64,000 bases of DNA, taken from contig OX387197.1 of assembly GCA_947561715.1 (NCBI GenBank), positions 5,151,001-5,215,000 of the forward strand, read 5' to 3'. Below are positions 12,761 through 24,700 of the stretch, one piece after another. The DNA comes from Ascidia mentula (taxonomy: Eukaryota > Chordata > Ascidiacea > Phlebobranchia > Ascidiidae). The position numbers and the translations under genes were made by a program. The notes beneath the pieces are model-generated. The model had not been told where the DNA came from. It saw only the letters and a list, made by a program, of their open reading frames with translations, and did no database searches. The stretch's first letter is position 1; each line of letters begins with the position of its first letter.

Positions 12761-13456
12761 GGCTCAGCACCCGCTTATGGGCGACAACCCGTGCCAGAAA
12801 AAGGACAAACTGCGGATGTTAAAACGCCCACTGGAATAATATTGATAAACTTTGTTACGTCATGCTTTCCACTCAGGTTAATGATCAACATGATCACTGG
12901 CTGCAGTACTGAAATTCCAGGTACACTAGATTTCAGTATCGACAAATGGAATAGCGTCTAAACAGCACAACACAATATTCTATCGTTTACCATATCGTGA
13001 CTGCTTCGGTATAATGTTTCGTAGATATAAAACAAAATATATTACATTTAAATGCAAGTTACACGTACCAAATACCATACATTCCATACAGCATGCACAA
13101 TTTTTTAAAACCTCTGGTCTGGTGTATTTTTAGCTCCACACGTAATATGTCAGCTATCCCAGTCACTACAAGTCTGAAACTTCACACGAATGTTAAATGA
13201 CACCCTACGTTACAAGACTTTTTTGCTTCTTAGCGCGCACGAAAGTTTTGCTCTCCGTGCGCGCTACGCCCGTCAACGAACTTCAATGGAATACTTTGTA
13301 AGGTACAACACCCACAAAACCGAAATGTTTTTTTTTTGAAAATTTACCACGTCTAACAAGTAACCTGCATTGTGTCGTGTGACTTTCACTTCTCTGTTAA
13401 ACGCCTTAAAGTAACACGTGAAAGTAGCCCGCAGTTACTACGAGAAAAAACCTCAA
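12761..13456 (+). repeat. 0.7-kb direct repeat, copy 1
   Basis: This block is repeated at 13951-14664 in the same orientation with high similarity over its full length, from GGCTCAGCACCC to CCTCAA. Copy 1 lacks a stretch of roughly 20-30 bp present in copy 2 (near 14141-14165). No coding capacity. It could be a local tandem duplication or the paired terminal repeats of a very short LTR element; I found no matching target-site duplication. Confidence 0.75.
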
Positions 13457-13950
13457 CGAACAACATGTGGTCTTGTGGCAACACGCATGTTTTCCCTGGC
13501 CACGCCGCATGTTTCCTGAAATTCAATACTGAAACACTAGACGGAAAGAATGCAGGGGGAGCTAAGCGTTCCTGCAGAGTTCAAACCAAGCTGCTGATAC
13601 CCTGCTGGACAACCACGTTTTTCCTGAATGTTTGCTATAAAACGCCCTCATAATAATTGTTCGCTCTCTCAGTCGCTCGTATTCTCTCGGCCCTGTCGTT
13701 ATTCTTGCCATCGCGCTGTAAACGTTCGCACGTTCTTTTAATAGTTAAATTCGCTGCAATTCAGTCACGTGTTAAACGCGCTTGAAACAAGTTAAACTTA
13801 AGCCACCTGGTAATTGCAATCGTGTGTTTCCATTAATAAAGAAGTCTGTTCACGGAGCTTTTAATTCAGTAGTCTATATCAGCAAGAACACGCAAACAGA
13901 CTTCAGCTTTAGCTAAGCAGCGACTGGGGAATTCAACTGTGTACGCTGCA

Positions 13951-14664
13951 GGCTCAGCACCCACTTATGGGCGACAACCCGTGCCAGAAAAAGGACAAAC
14001 TGCGGATGTTAAAACGCCCACTGGAATAATATTGATAAAATTTGTCATGCTTTTCAATCAGTTTAATGATTAACTTGATCACTGGGTGCTGTACTGATAT
14101 TCCAGGTATAGTAGATTTCAGTATCGACAAATGGAATAGCGCCTTAGCACAAATCTTGGCCTTTCCTAAACAGCATAACACAATATTCTATCGTTTACCA
14201 TATCCTGGCTGCTTCGGTATAATATTTCGTAGTTATGAAACAAAATTAATTACATTGATATGCAAGTTACACGAACCAAAAACCATACATTCCTTGCAGC
14301 ATGCACAATTTTTTAAAACCTCTGGTCTGGTGTATTTTTAGCTCCACACGTAATATGTCAGCTACCCCGGCCACTACAAATCTGAAACTTCACACGAATG
14401 TTAAATGACACCCTACGTTACAAGACTTTTTTGCTTCTTAGCGCGCACGAAAGTTTTGCTCTCCGTGCTCGCTACGCCCGTCAACGAACTTCAATGGAAT
14501 ACTTTGTAAGGTACAACACCCACAAAACCAAAATGTTTTTTTTTTTTAAATTTACCACGTCTAACAAGTAACCTGCGTTGTGTCGTGTGACTTTCACTTC
14601 TCTGTTAAACGCCTTAAAGTAACACGTGAAAGTAGCCCGCAGTTACTACGAGAAAAAACCTCAA
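13951..14664 (+). repeat. 0.7-kb direct repeat, copy 2
   Basis: Second copy of 12761-13456, separated from it by about 0.5 kb of unique DNA (13457-13950) that holds no recognisable gene. Both copies end at the same CCTCAA, after which the flanks diverge, so the junctions are sharp. Confidence 0.75.
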
Positions 14665-16880
14665 TGTAGTATTAATATAGTTTATGCTCTAGGGCCTAAA
14701 CGATCCACAATGCAGCTATTTAAATTCTTTCAGCGATAAACTGCGAAGGAAAGAAAACAAACGGCTATCAAAGCGATTCGGTTGAATGCGCAAGCACAAA
14801 TCCGGACCGCTTATACAGAACTCATTATTCTCAGTTGAAACACTTCACAGAACAGTTTCTCGGAAGGGATAATGTTTTTGGGTAAATCAAAAATCAGTCT
14901 ATTTGAGACGCCATTAGAGCGCTGGTGTCTTTAATAACAAAATGTTTTCGGTGTGGTTTAGCTAATAGCTACGCCAACTGAATTACCTTCCACAATTGTA
15001 ACAACATAACTTGGGGTAAAAAACAGATTTATGTGTTATGTTATGTTACCTTCCCAACGGTCAACACGCTTATATTGGCTACGATGACACATGAGTATGG
15101 TTATGAACAGATAACCTTCTAACACATAAGCGGCTCTTATGCTACCTTGACAAAAAATGCATGTCTGCCACACATAAAGACACTCATTCGACGCAGTAAT
15201 GCCTGGGTTGTGAAGCCTGTAAACCTATATACTTTTTAGTACGGTCGTGTCACGGATCTGATCTGCAACAAAAACGGCCCGGACCTGCAATAACGGCTCA
15301 CTACTAATGCCCAAAATCCCTCACACTGGTTTTACTAAATGGGCGTCTCTTTAATAACCGAACTAAAACGATGATGAAACGTACGTACATACAATCAGTA
15401 AACACCAATAAAACTTTCAATACTCATTACTCGTTTTGCGACACTCAAAACAACCGCACAGCACGATGCCCATCTCAAAACTACCCGCGTCATGCAGAAA
15501 GCACCTCTTTGCACCGGCCAATCTACTAATCAACGGTTTACACATAAATTAATGAAGCGTTACGGAATGTGGCAAACATAGAAAAACGACTATAGTGTGA
15601 AAATAAAGTGCGAGAAAAGATGAAAAATAAAAGCATAGTGCGATGTGATGCGCGCATATAAGTAATAAAGAGTGATTTAAATAAACAACGCAGGTGAACA
15701 AAGAAAGCATAAAGAAAAGAATTAGTGTCGTGTGTCGTTTTCGCCACGTCGCATGGAGTTTTTACCCGCTCAAGAATTTCGCCACACTATTGTGTTATAA
15801 TAACTTCATCCTGCAAAGTGGTGGAAATTAGTTTTCAAATCACCTGAAACAACTGAGAATAAAAAAAGATTCGGTTGAGTGCACAGGCACAAAGCACATG
15901 CCTGTGTCAACTTACCTACTGATAAACCCTCTTTTATGATACTGCTGTGGTTTTCTGGTGCACATTCAATGACAGACTGATTTTTAAAACAGATTTAATA
16001 ACAAGAGCTTTCGCGAACCATGCACTACTCGCCTCCTCAGGAGCAATTAATGGCAAAATAAATTCAAATGCGGTAACAGCGTCATTAGGATTTCAACATG
16101 CCTGATCACAGCCCATGTCAACATGCCCGATCACAGCGTTAAAACCATGAGGGTAATGGTGCTACACAAGATCAGGAAAATATCCAGTCTGGGCAATACT
16201 AGCGATGCCTATATAACTACAACTTCTCGCGTTTGTGTATATTGCACATCGCTGTACCTTAAAACGCCTTAAACAAACAAACAAACAAACGCTTGCAGAT
16301 CCGTCTTTAGCTGGGTTTCTTGTTTTGTTATCCCTTCGGCTCTTGATGACGCACTGCCTTTTTCGCATTTACTTCCTTCTCGTCATAATGTTAATTTACC
16401 TTCACCGTATTGGTGCAAAAAAACGCGTTGGTCGTGAATATAAGCAGAAACATTACCTTTAATTACAACTTCCGATAACCCAATAACATCAAGCATTTCC
16501 TCATTCCGAAACCCAGCTAAGATTATTTGATCTTGCGGAGACTTAGCAGACAAAAATCATATCTTGGGTACAATTTTGTTAGTACAGACTGCGGGAGACG
16601 AACCACAGTAGCAATAAGCAATTGTTAACAAACCGCGCTTGGAAAAAATACCGTTGTTGCTGCTGCTGCTGCCCTAGGAACTGATATGCCAAAACTGGCA
16701 CTATCTGTCGCTCGCGCGTACTCGGCTCCGCTATTTCTGCGTTTATATTTGGCTGCTCTTTCTATAGATGCTAACCTACAGAAAGCGGTATTCAAATCGC
16801 AGACTCTAAGATCTGGGTTGATGTATTTACATATTCAACGAAAAACAGTCAAGTACATGCGAAAAAACAGTTAAACTATT
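14665..16880. other. intergenic region, no gene seen
   Basis: No exon with family motifs or matching splice phase is visible. A short (AAAC)n run lies at about 16271-16290. From about 16.6 kb the DNA matches, inverted, the 3' flank of gene A3 (about 45.4-45.5 kb), so the duplication extends past the A1 coding region. Confidence 0.5.
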
Positions 16881-17001
16881 TCACAGCAACCTTTGCAAAA
16901 CGGTTTGCCTTCTGTTGCGTACCATTGTGCCACGGCAAAGCGATGCATTCAAAAGTTCGTCAAGGCCCTCAAAAAGTTTGTAAAATTTGCTTCGTCGGTT
17001 G

Positions 17002-19215
17002 CTAAACGCATTTGTAATACATTTTAACGTATTTGAAGGTTCCATAACAAGGATCAGTGAAAATGGTGTTGCTGGCAAGAATAGTGCAGGAATTTCGACC
17101 GTCACAAGTTGATTTTAGACGATTGAGTGACCCACTTGCAAAGCAGTTTACAGTCAAAATGTAGCGGCTTGGACATCTGTGAGAGAAAAAGAACATTTCT
17201 AAAGGATTGCTGTTCCATGTTTCATTCTCCAACCAAGAAATCAACATCAATTTCATGGTAACGGTGCTTACGTGGTGTTGTCATTTCTGCCGTAAAATCC
17301 ATCAACCACCGCGATTGTGCGATTTTCTGGGCACTGAATTGATTCAGTGGAGCTTTCGCACACAACTATCACTGGAATACCTGAAGTGTAATTGTTGATG
17401 ATATTTATGTACAAATTGTAAAATCAAAATTAAGTGTATATTAAACCGTCAGTTTTACTTTCAAATTATGTTAGATTTACACTTAGGTGGCTGACAAGCA
17501 TAGTGCTGAAGAAAAACTTAAACAAAACTATGTATGAATCATTGGTTGTCAAAAAAAAATTTTCTTAATTTTTAAGAATTTAATTTTCACAATTACGTTC
17601 CTGTCAGACATCAGTTCTATGGTAAGCTTTACAACGGCGCATTGTCGCGGTGTGTGTTTAGGATTATAATGTTTATTAAAGTACAACATTAAACGATCAT
17701 TTTCAACATTAATTCCTAAAGATTAAAGTCATGCATTGGTTCGGACACTAGTACCTTGGTCACAGTTGGTTCCAGTGAATAGTTGTGTGCAAATGCACGA
17801 GTAACCTCCCAGGAGGTCGACGCAAGTTCCATTGTTATGGCAGGGGTTACCAAAACTGCAGGCGTTTATATCTGAAAATACTGGGGTACTAAATCACATC
17901 GTCAAACGTATCTTGCCGATTATCAAATTTTGCGATACGTTTCTGGAATTGCACATAAAGGAAATTGACGTTTACCTGAAAACGTAAACAACGAGCTTGC
18001 TGTGCACTCATTTACCACCGTATCACGTTCAACGTTAATGTTGCTTCCATTTGTATACTTGTACATCGTTACAAGCCCACCTTTACCTGTTAGCACAAAC
18101 ATAGTTAAAGAATGAAAAGCTCGTCTGGCATAAGAAAAACTTGTTTGTTCGACGTTTCTATTAATGGTGTTCCCCCCCTCCCCGCTTCTTAGCTTGTGTT
18201 GTTTCTTTCGCCCCTTTTTTGCCTTTTTTGCCTGTTTGCTTTATGCGCGCGTGACTATTTATCGCCGTGTGGGCGTTTTTTTACTTCATTATCCTGATGA
18301 AGGTTTGTTGTATAACAAACGAAACGTCGAACAAACAAGTTTTTCGTTTGCCAGACGAGCTTTTCATTACTAAATAGTATGCCTGGCAGCGTTAACAACA
18401 AACTATAGTTAAAGAAACTTGTTAAAGAAGAGCAGCGATCACCCAAAAATCGTTATGATATTCTGAAAAGTTTTACAAAACAAATGACATTAGCTTCATC
18501 CTGAAAGATCAATAAAGTAAATATATGATGTATTTTGATACTGACCAGAAATTAGTCCAGCTTTTGATGCAGCGGCACATATTGAACTATTTACATGATA
18601 AGCGTTGGTTCCGCATGGGTACATTTGACCTTGACATCCAGGTGGACAGTTGACCTTCGTGATGGGATACTGTGTGTTTCCATCGGTCGAACAACTTACT
18701 GGAGTCAAAAGAAATTTAAAACAACTGTACTTCACATAAATCGACATTACTTACTTTCAAATGAGTAGGACTGCTCAGCAACTACACAGGACGAACTGCT
18801 AGTCACACCGTTTTGTACATTTCCGACCATATGCGCGTTGTTTGTCGTTTTGAACACTTCAATTAACCCACCTGACGCTGCGAACGATGAATGTGATGAA
18901 TTAAAGCAACTACTAGCATCAAGAATAAACATCCTACATTTTTTAGAACTAATAATATTACACTCTTAACATTGTACCGTCGATAAATTGTTCCTTTATA
19001 GCCGCCAGACAAATGGGTCCTTCAGTGTAGACACCTTCACCACACAACGTAGAGTGTTCCTTCAGGCAGTAAGGCGGACATATGAGCTTTGAGATTGAGT
19101 GGTTGAGTGCAGAAAATGGAGTCTCACAAGTTATGGTTGGACAAATAGACTGACCATAGTGTGGTGAAAGTATTCCAAGCAAAAGGAAGTTTGCAATCGG
19201 CCATGATCTGGGCAT
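17002..19215 (-). CDS. A1: secreted LCCL-LCCL-EGF-rhamnose-binding lectin protein
   Basis: Seven exons: 19215-18978, 18871-18755, 18698-18546, 18086-17976, 17871-17755, 17380-17272, 17176-17002; all phases fit, 339 aa. A signal peptide ([16 protein letters not shown]...) is followed by LCCL 1 (about 24-118), whose core is [14 protein letters not shown] then [13 protein letters not shown] 2 (about 121-206) has [12 protein letters not shown] then [17 protein letters not shown]. The EGF domain (207-245) starts [11 protein letters not shown] and has six cysteines. The terminal domain (about 250-339) is a SUEL/rhamnose-binding lectin: VVCESS, GFYGRND, CDGRNSC and [14 protein letters not shown], which are the YGR and DPC motifs. 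I used the ATG nearest the signal peptide. LCCL and lectin domains bind microbial or egg-coat glycans in other proteins; the role here is inferred. It is divergent from B1. Confidence 0.87.
18113..18404. mobile_element. 292-bp inserted element with long terminal hairpin arms, 12-bp TSD
   Basis: Lies in A1 intron 3 and is absent at the same place in A2 and A3. ATAGTTAAAGAA is duplicated at 18101-18112 and 18405-18416. Segments 18111-18158 and 18321-18368 are near-perfect inverted repeats (about 48 bp, containing CGACGTTTC / GAAACGTCG). After the second arm comes a tail with GCCTGGCAGCGTTAACAACA, also found alone near 58.34 kb. The variable-length TSD plus a recurrent 3' tail resembles a retroposed SINE more than a DNA-transposon MITE; both are possible. 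Confidence 0.75.
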
Positions 19216-21768
19216 TGTAAGAAAAGAATTGTTTCCAAAAAAACAAACCTTGAAACGAAAATACAACATGAATTTCTGGCTGTATTCGTTTTCTTTCTAA
19301 CACAAGGTAAACTTTTTTCTGAAAATCGGCAACTTGTAAGTTATTTTGGAACTTGCATGACATTTATAGCTGAAATGAGTAACATCAACAAATGGCTGCA
19401 ATATGCAGTGCTACTTCCTTCTTGCAACTTCTTACTTACTTGCAGAGTTGCCGGTGGACGTAGGTCACAAATTGATGACACACTGCCTTTTCGCATTCAC
19501 TTCCTTCTAATCATAATGCGGTAATTTACCTCAACCTCAATCTCAACCTCAACGTGACTCCGACAGTCCAACGTGAGAAAAGTCTGGAAATGACGTCAGA
19601 ACTACAAGATGTTTATCAAAAATTGGTACAAAAAACGCCTAGGTCATAAATATAGACAGAAAAACTAAAAAAACATTACCTACATTTACAACTTCCGATA
19701 TCCATATGCGTGAAACCCAACTATTCAGTTTGTGTCAATCCATTGCAACGCCACAATCTTTTTATGTGGCAAGGCCATTACTGCTGTTGCACAATGTGGA
19801 TCCAGTTGGTATAATATTACGTACTTAGAGTGTACAGTGATCGGCTACGCATTGCTGCAGTTAAAAGCAATAGATAAGTGACATAAAATGAACAATGCTT
19901 TCGAATTTGCCACTAAACGCATAAAACCTTTATGTAAACTAACAGTGGGCTACAACATTAACTCATGTCGAAATACCATGCGGTTTTGTCATGTTGGTTT
20001 ATCAACGGATAAAGCTTTTCCTCTTTGTTTTCAAGCTTGTCCCCCTTTTTTGAAAGCGAATTGATTGTAATGTTATTTTAATGAATGTATTGACGGCAAC
20101 TGACTTACCGTTAAGCAAAATAGCAGCCAACTGAACAATTATATATCACTTAATCAGCGGGTTTCCACTGACATTCACAACAGCGACCACAGAGCGTTTT
20201 TTTTATTTGCAGTTCAGGCAATTTATTGTGGTTTCTGACTTTCAGGTCACGTTACTATGCAAATAACATTTATAGATCGAAAATAAACTTACTTCACAAC
20301 AAATTTTTGAGCACGTTTGTTTGTTTGTTTGTTAAACCGCTCGGCATTTGTCACAGCCGTTGGAAATCAGATTAATTAAAATGCACTTGCTTTGGTTTGG
20401 TTGGTTACAACTTTAAATTGAGAGCATGGCCTTCTTTGCCAAACGCGGTGCATTGCATACTGTTTGTCGCGTACAGTTTGCTAAACATAAGTTACACCAC
20501 GCTTAATTGACTGAATTGTGGGAAATTCACCAAAACCGTAGCGGATTTCTTTATGCAGGTAAGAGCTGTTTTGATTGAGGGAAAAGGTTAACGCCATCGA
20601 CATGAAATATGTCAGAGGCAGAAGAGCCGCATAAGGATCCTGTGCTGGGGATTTAAGACCCCTGTTACAAATGGACGAAAGACAAGTTTAATGTCACCAG
20701 TGGTGGAAAGTTTAGGATTCCATTTATATTTTGTTGATTAGTTCAGCACTCTAGCCGATATCATTCTATAAAACTAGGCGAAATACTTCACCAATAATGT
20801 ACATATTGTCTACTCGTTTAAATGTACCAACTTTTTAACGAAAATATTCCAATGGCGCCTTATCTCAGTCTACGCATCACTATAAGTAAGGATCACTGTT
20901 TCTGACTCCCATGTAAACATCTATGTTATAGGAAAGTTGTTTTTTGGTGCGGAAGCAAGGAGATTTCCAGCTGTGTTAGTATCCTGGCTGATAGGGGAGA
21001 CCGGGGATAGCTCGGACGGTTTTGGGAAAATCGCTCATATTTTTTTTAAATTATGAACCACATTCCTAAATTTTATTTTGTTGTAAGTAGTAAAGCATTA
21101 CTCAAAAAACAAAGGGTTTTTCGTTCGTTTTAGCTCACTAAAAATGTTCATTCAGCCAATTTTTTAAACAGGTGTCAAATGTCCGAAGTCACCCCGGTAG
21201 CGGGGTAACATCGGACGTGGCTGGGGATATCTCGGACAGCAAGTTTTAACAGACGTTTTTTTTGTTTATTTAACAAATAACTGAAATCAAACTTGGCGTA
21301 ATATCAGCATTGGGGCATTAACCTTCCACATACAAATTGAAAAACTTGGTTTCACTGATAAATTGACTTTTTCGATTATAACATTTAAGCAGACATCATT
21401 TTATTCCAAAGTTCCTGTTAACGTTTGATGGAGACATAAAGCTTTTGTAATAGTGTCTTAACAACACCTAATTGTGACGTAAAATACCTGGTCCGAGGTA
21501 TCCCCGTGTCCGAGGTATCCCCGGTCTCCCCTCTTTATCGAATATCGCGGAAGTGGTACGAACGCACGTACTATGGTGGCATGTAAGTGTACAGACTGTG
21601 GCGTGACCAACAATATTGCAGTCGCGGGAGCTTTTAGTCACGTAGGTTCTAATTTAGTTCCTCTTTTGTGATGCAGTAAGATTTTAGGTGTTCGTTTGGT
21701 TTGAAGGCAGATTAACACATGAGGAAAAAGTTTCAGTGGAGCACAACCCGTTTGTTTGTTGCTGCAAT
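19216..21768. promoter_or_regulatory. divergent A1/B1 intergenic region, candidate shared promoter
   Basis: Separates the start codons of A1 (-) and B1 (+), so regulatory sites for both may sit here. Much of it recurs upstream of B2 (26.72-28.59 kb) and, inverted, between B3 and A3 (42.0-43.2 kb, about 0.9 kb shorter). It contains a 539-bp inserted element at 20994-21532 and a (GTTT)n run at about 20316-20334. No specific motif was identified. Confidence 0.4.
20994..21532. mobile_element. 539-bp MITE-like element with 25-bp terminal inverted repeats
   Basis: Ends are AGGGGAGACCGGGGATAGC(TCGGAC) at 20994-21018 and its near-perfect inverse at 21508-21532, with one mismatch. A second internal copy of the end motif sits at about 21491-21505, and related GTCCGA/CCCCGG motifs at about 21181-21240. 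The element is present upstream of B1 only; upstream of B2 and B3 the flanking sequence is continuous, giving an empty site. No ORF of note, so it is non-autonomous. The superfamily was not assigned. Confidence 0.8.
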
Positions 21769-24700
21769 ATGTGGAAAGAGGTGTTGATATGTTTAATGCT
21801 CGTTCACATCAACCTCGCAATGCAAGGTAAAGTAATTATAGCCATGGCACTGTTATGTATGTTTTATGCTTCCTATACCATCTATTGTTTGATATGTTCA
21901 TGTGGTAATCTAGCGCAGGGCATCCCAAACTATTTACTCGCGACCCCCTTTTAATCTGGTGAAATTTTGCCATGTTTGTTTGACAGCAATAATTGGATAT
22001 TTTATTGCAATACGCAATTGTAACGAAATGACTGAAACATTCTTGGGAGTAGCGTACTTTACAAACATTATTTACTATTTCCATGTAGACAACTAAATGT
22101 GGTTCTTTGTGTGGGATTAAATCTTGGCAAACAAAAAATTACGGCGTCTAACTTGAGTGGGATATTGCACGATTACAATCTAGCAATGTAGGGTAGGTTA
22201 TAAGCAGTGGTGGATTCAGCCTGTTCGCACCGTGTGAACCGGTTCTAGGTTCTTGGAATTTAATGACCTACGTGAACCGGTTGTTAACAACAAAAAGTGT
22301 AGGCCCATGTTTCACTTCGAACATTGTAATCCCGCGGTTACTATGACATGCTGCTAGTGAGAGAACCGGTTGCTGAAATACTTGAATCCCACCACTTAAT
22401 TCTTATAAGGCAAAAACTACAAAGCTGTGGTGTATGTTAGGTCATTCGAAGGGTGGCAGGCTTACGTAATTGATTTACAATAGGTAAGTAGGCAAGCAGG
22501 AAGTAAGCTAACAAAGATTTATTCCTAGTTACGTGCGACACCAACTTCTCGCAACTTAACCACTCAATCACAGCCGTAATTTGTCCACCGAAATGTTGGA
22601 CGCAGTCCTCAGATCTGTGTGGAAGTGGAGTTTATTCCAGAGGGCGAATATGCCTGGCTGCGATGCAAGATCAACGCATTGATGGTATCCTGTTTTCTTG
22701 TTTATTCAATCACAGAATTACAAAATCTTGTCATTTCGATCAAACATGTAACAACAGTGACATTCGAAGTTAGTAACCTAATTGCATCGAACAAAACAAA
22801 AGTGTTTACTGCAGCTTTAGTGACTATGAGGAGTTTCCGAAAAATTCCTGAAAAACTGGATGTAATTTGAGATTATTGTTACAACTGAGTTACAACTTTC
22901 CATGTATACCTATGCCTGGTTAATTTTTTTTTCAATATGGAACCAAATAGTTTCAGCTCTTTTATTTCAGATTCAGGAGGTCCAGTAACAATCTACAAGA
23001 CAGATAATGCTGGAAAATATGTCGGAGCAAGGAAAGACGGAGTTATGAGCAAAACGTGCGCTACGCACAGTACCGGATACTCTTTTGCCAGTACGCAAAT
23101 AACAACATATATCTCTACCAAGAAACATTCCTATTCCCTATCGCCCTTCTGTTTACCCACTCCAACATCTCTATCACTTTTCGGCGAGCTGTAGGCTTGT
23201 TTTCTACACAACATGTTAAAGTTTTCGGTCATTTTTTTTGTACGAAAAAAACGAACATTTTTTTCTTGTTGACTTTTGCAGTGACTTGCTCTACGACTGG
23301 TGAAGCAGAGTTTCCTATTAGTCAAGTGATCTGTCCCTCTGGGTGCCATGGTTACGTCAAGTCATGCGGAACGAGCATGTATTACGTCAACAGCTCTGTT
23401 TGCGCGGCCGCAATAAAGGAAGGCTTATTATCAAACGGTGACATATTGGGCCATAAATTTAATCCTTTCGATTAGTTTTTTTTGCATTACAGAACAAAAT
23501 AACTAAAGAACGTGCATGTTGTTACAGTTACATGTTATTTAGCGTTTTAAAGGTCGTTGTAACAAAAAAAACTTGTGCACAGGCAACGGTGGAGCCCTAA
23601 ATTTCTACAAATACACAAACGGAACTAATGTCGATCTAGGGACATCAGCCAACTTTCCAAACCCTTGTAAGAAGGCCGGAACTTGGTTTACGTTTAAAGG
23701 CAAGTAAAGCCATATATTTATATATGTATGTACATATATCTTCATTACGCTTAATTGCGATACCGTGTTTGTTTTAACCAGTATAATCAGTTTAGGAACG
23801 AACAAGTCTCTCCGCTTAATTAAAACATAAATCTAAGTTAATATTTTGTGTCAGAAGGACAGTCGTGTTGAATGACATCATATCTTGCGCCAACATCAGC
23901 ATAATATGTAAAATATTGTATGTATAACGGTAATCTTTCTCAAGGCTCGTAGGACCTGCTTAAAACCAGCAGGGTATGTATGCCTACAATAAAACCGTTA
24001 AGTCGATAAAAAGAAAGTCCTTCACGCAACAAGTATTTCAAGCATACATACTCTCGTTTAACCACACACAAAAGCCATCATAGAAATCACACGCAACCAC
24101 TGGAGGCGTAAGAGATATGACGATAAACAAATATGTAACAAATGGAGAATTTGTTACCAGACTTGGACGAATGTTCTCTGACCAATCCCTGTAAAAACAA
24201 CGGCAAATGCATCAACTTGTTGGCCGATTACGCGTGCGAATGCCCTCGGGGAACGACTGGGAAAGATTGCTCATCAGGTAACAGAGTAAGAATTTAGCGC
24301 AAAAAGCTTTATCAAAGATCTTTCTTGTTAAGTGTGCAATCGTTACCTTGGATTGAAGGACTGGAGTATTCCGGACAGCGCCCTGTCAGCATCTTCTAAA
24401 TTTGGAAGCTCCCCAGAACACGCGGCCAAATGGGGGAGACTTGACAATCCAGGAACGGCGACCACGACTAGAACAAACTTCGGTGGCTGGGCATCCAAAT
24501 ACCGTAGGTGGAACGCGTAAACCCATATATCGATATAGAATAGCCACGCCACGTGGTTTCATCATACGTTTACGTTGTTTAATTTAGCGGGATTAGACAA
24601 CTTATTGCACGTCTCACAAAACCATGATACCATTAATATTTTTTAAAATTTCCGTATTTTGTTGCATATAAAATGTTTCTACAAAGCATAAATCTTCCAT

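Noticed and set aside
21688..21768. Upstream extension of the B1 start (longer ORF from 21688)
   Set aside because: The nearest ATG at 21769 gives a proper signal peptide that is conserved in B2 and B3; the longer N-terminus would be charged and bury the signal.
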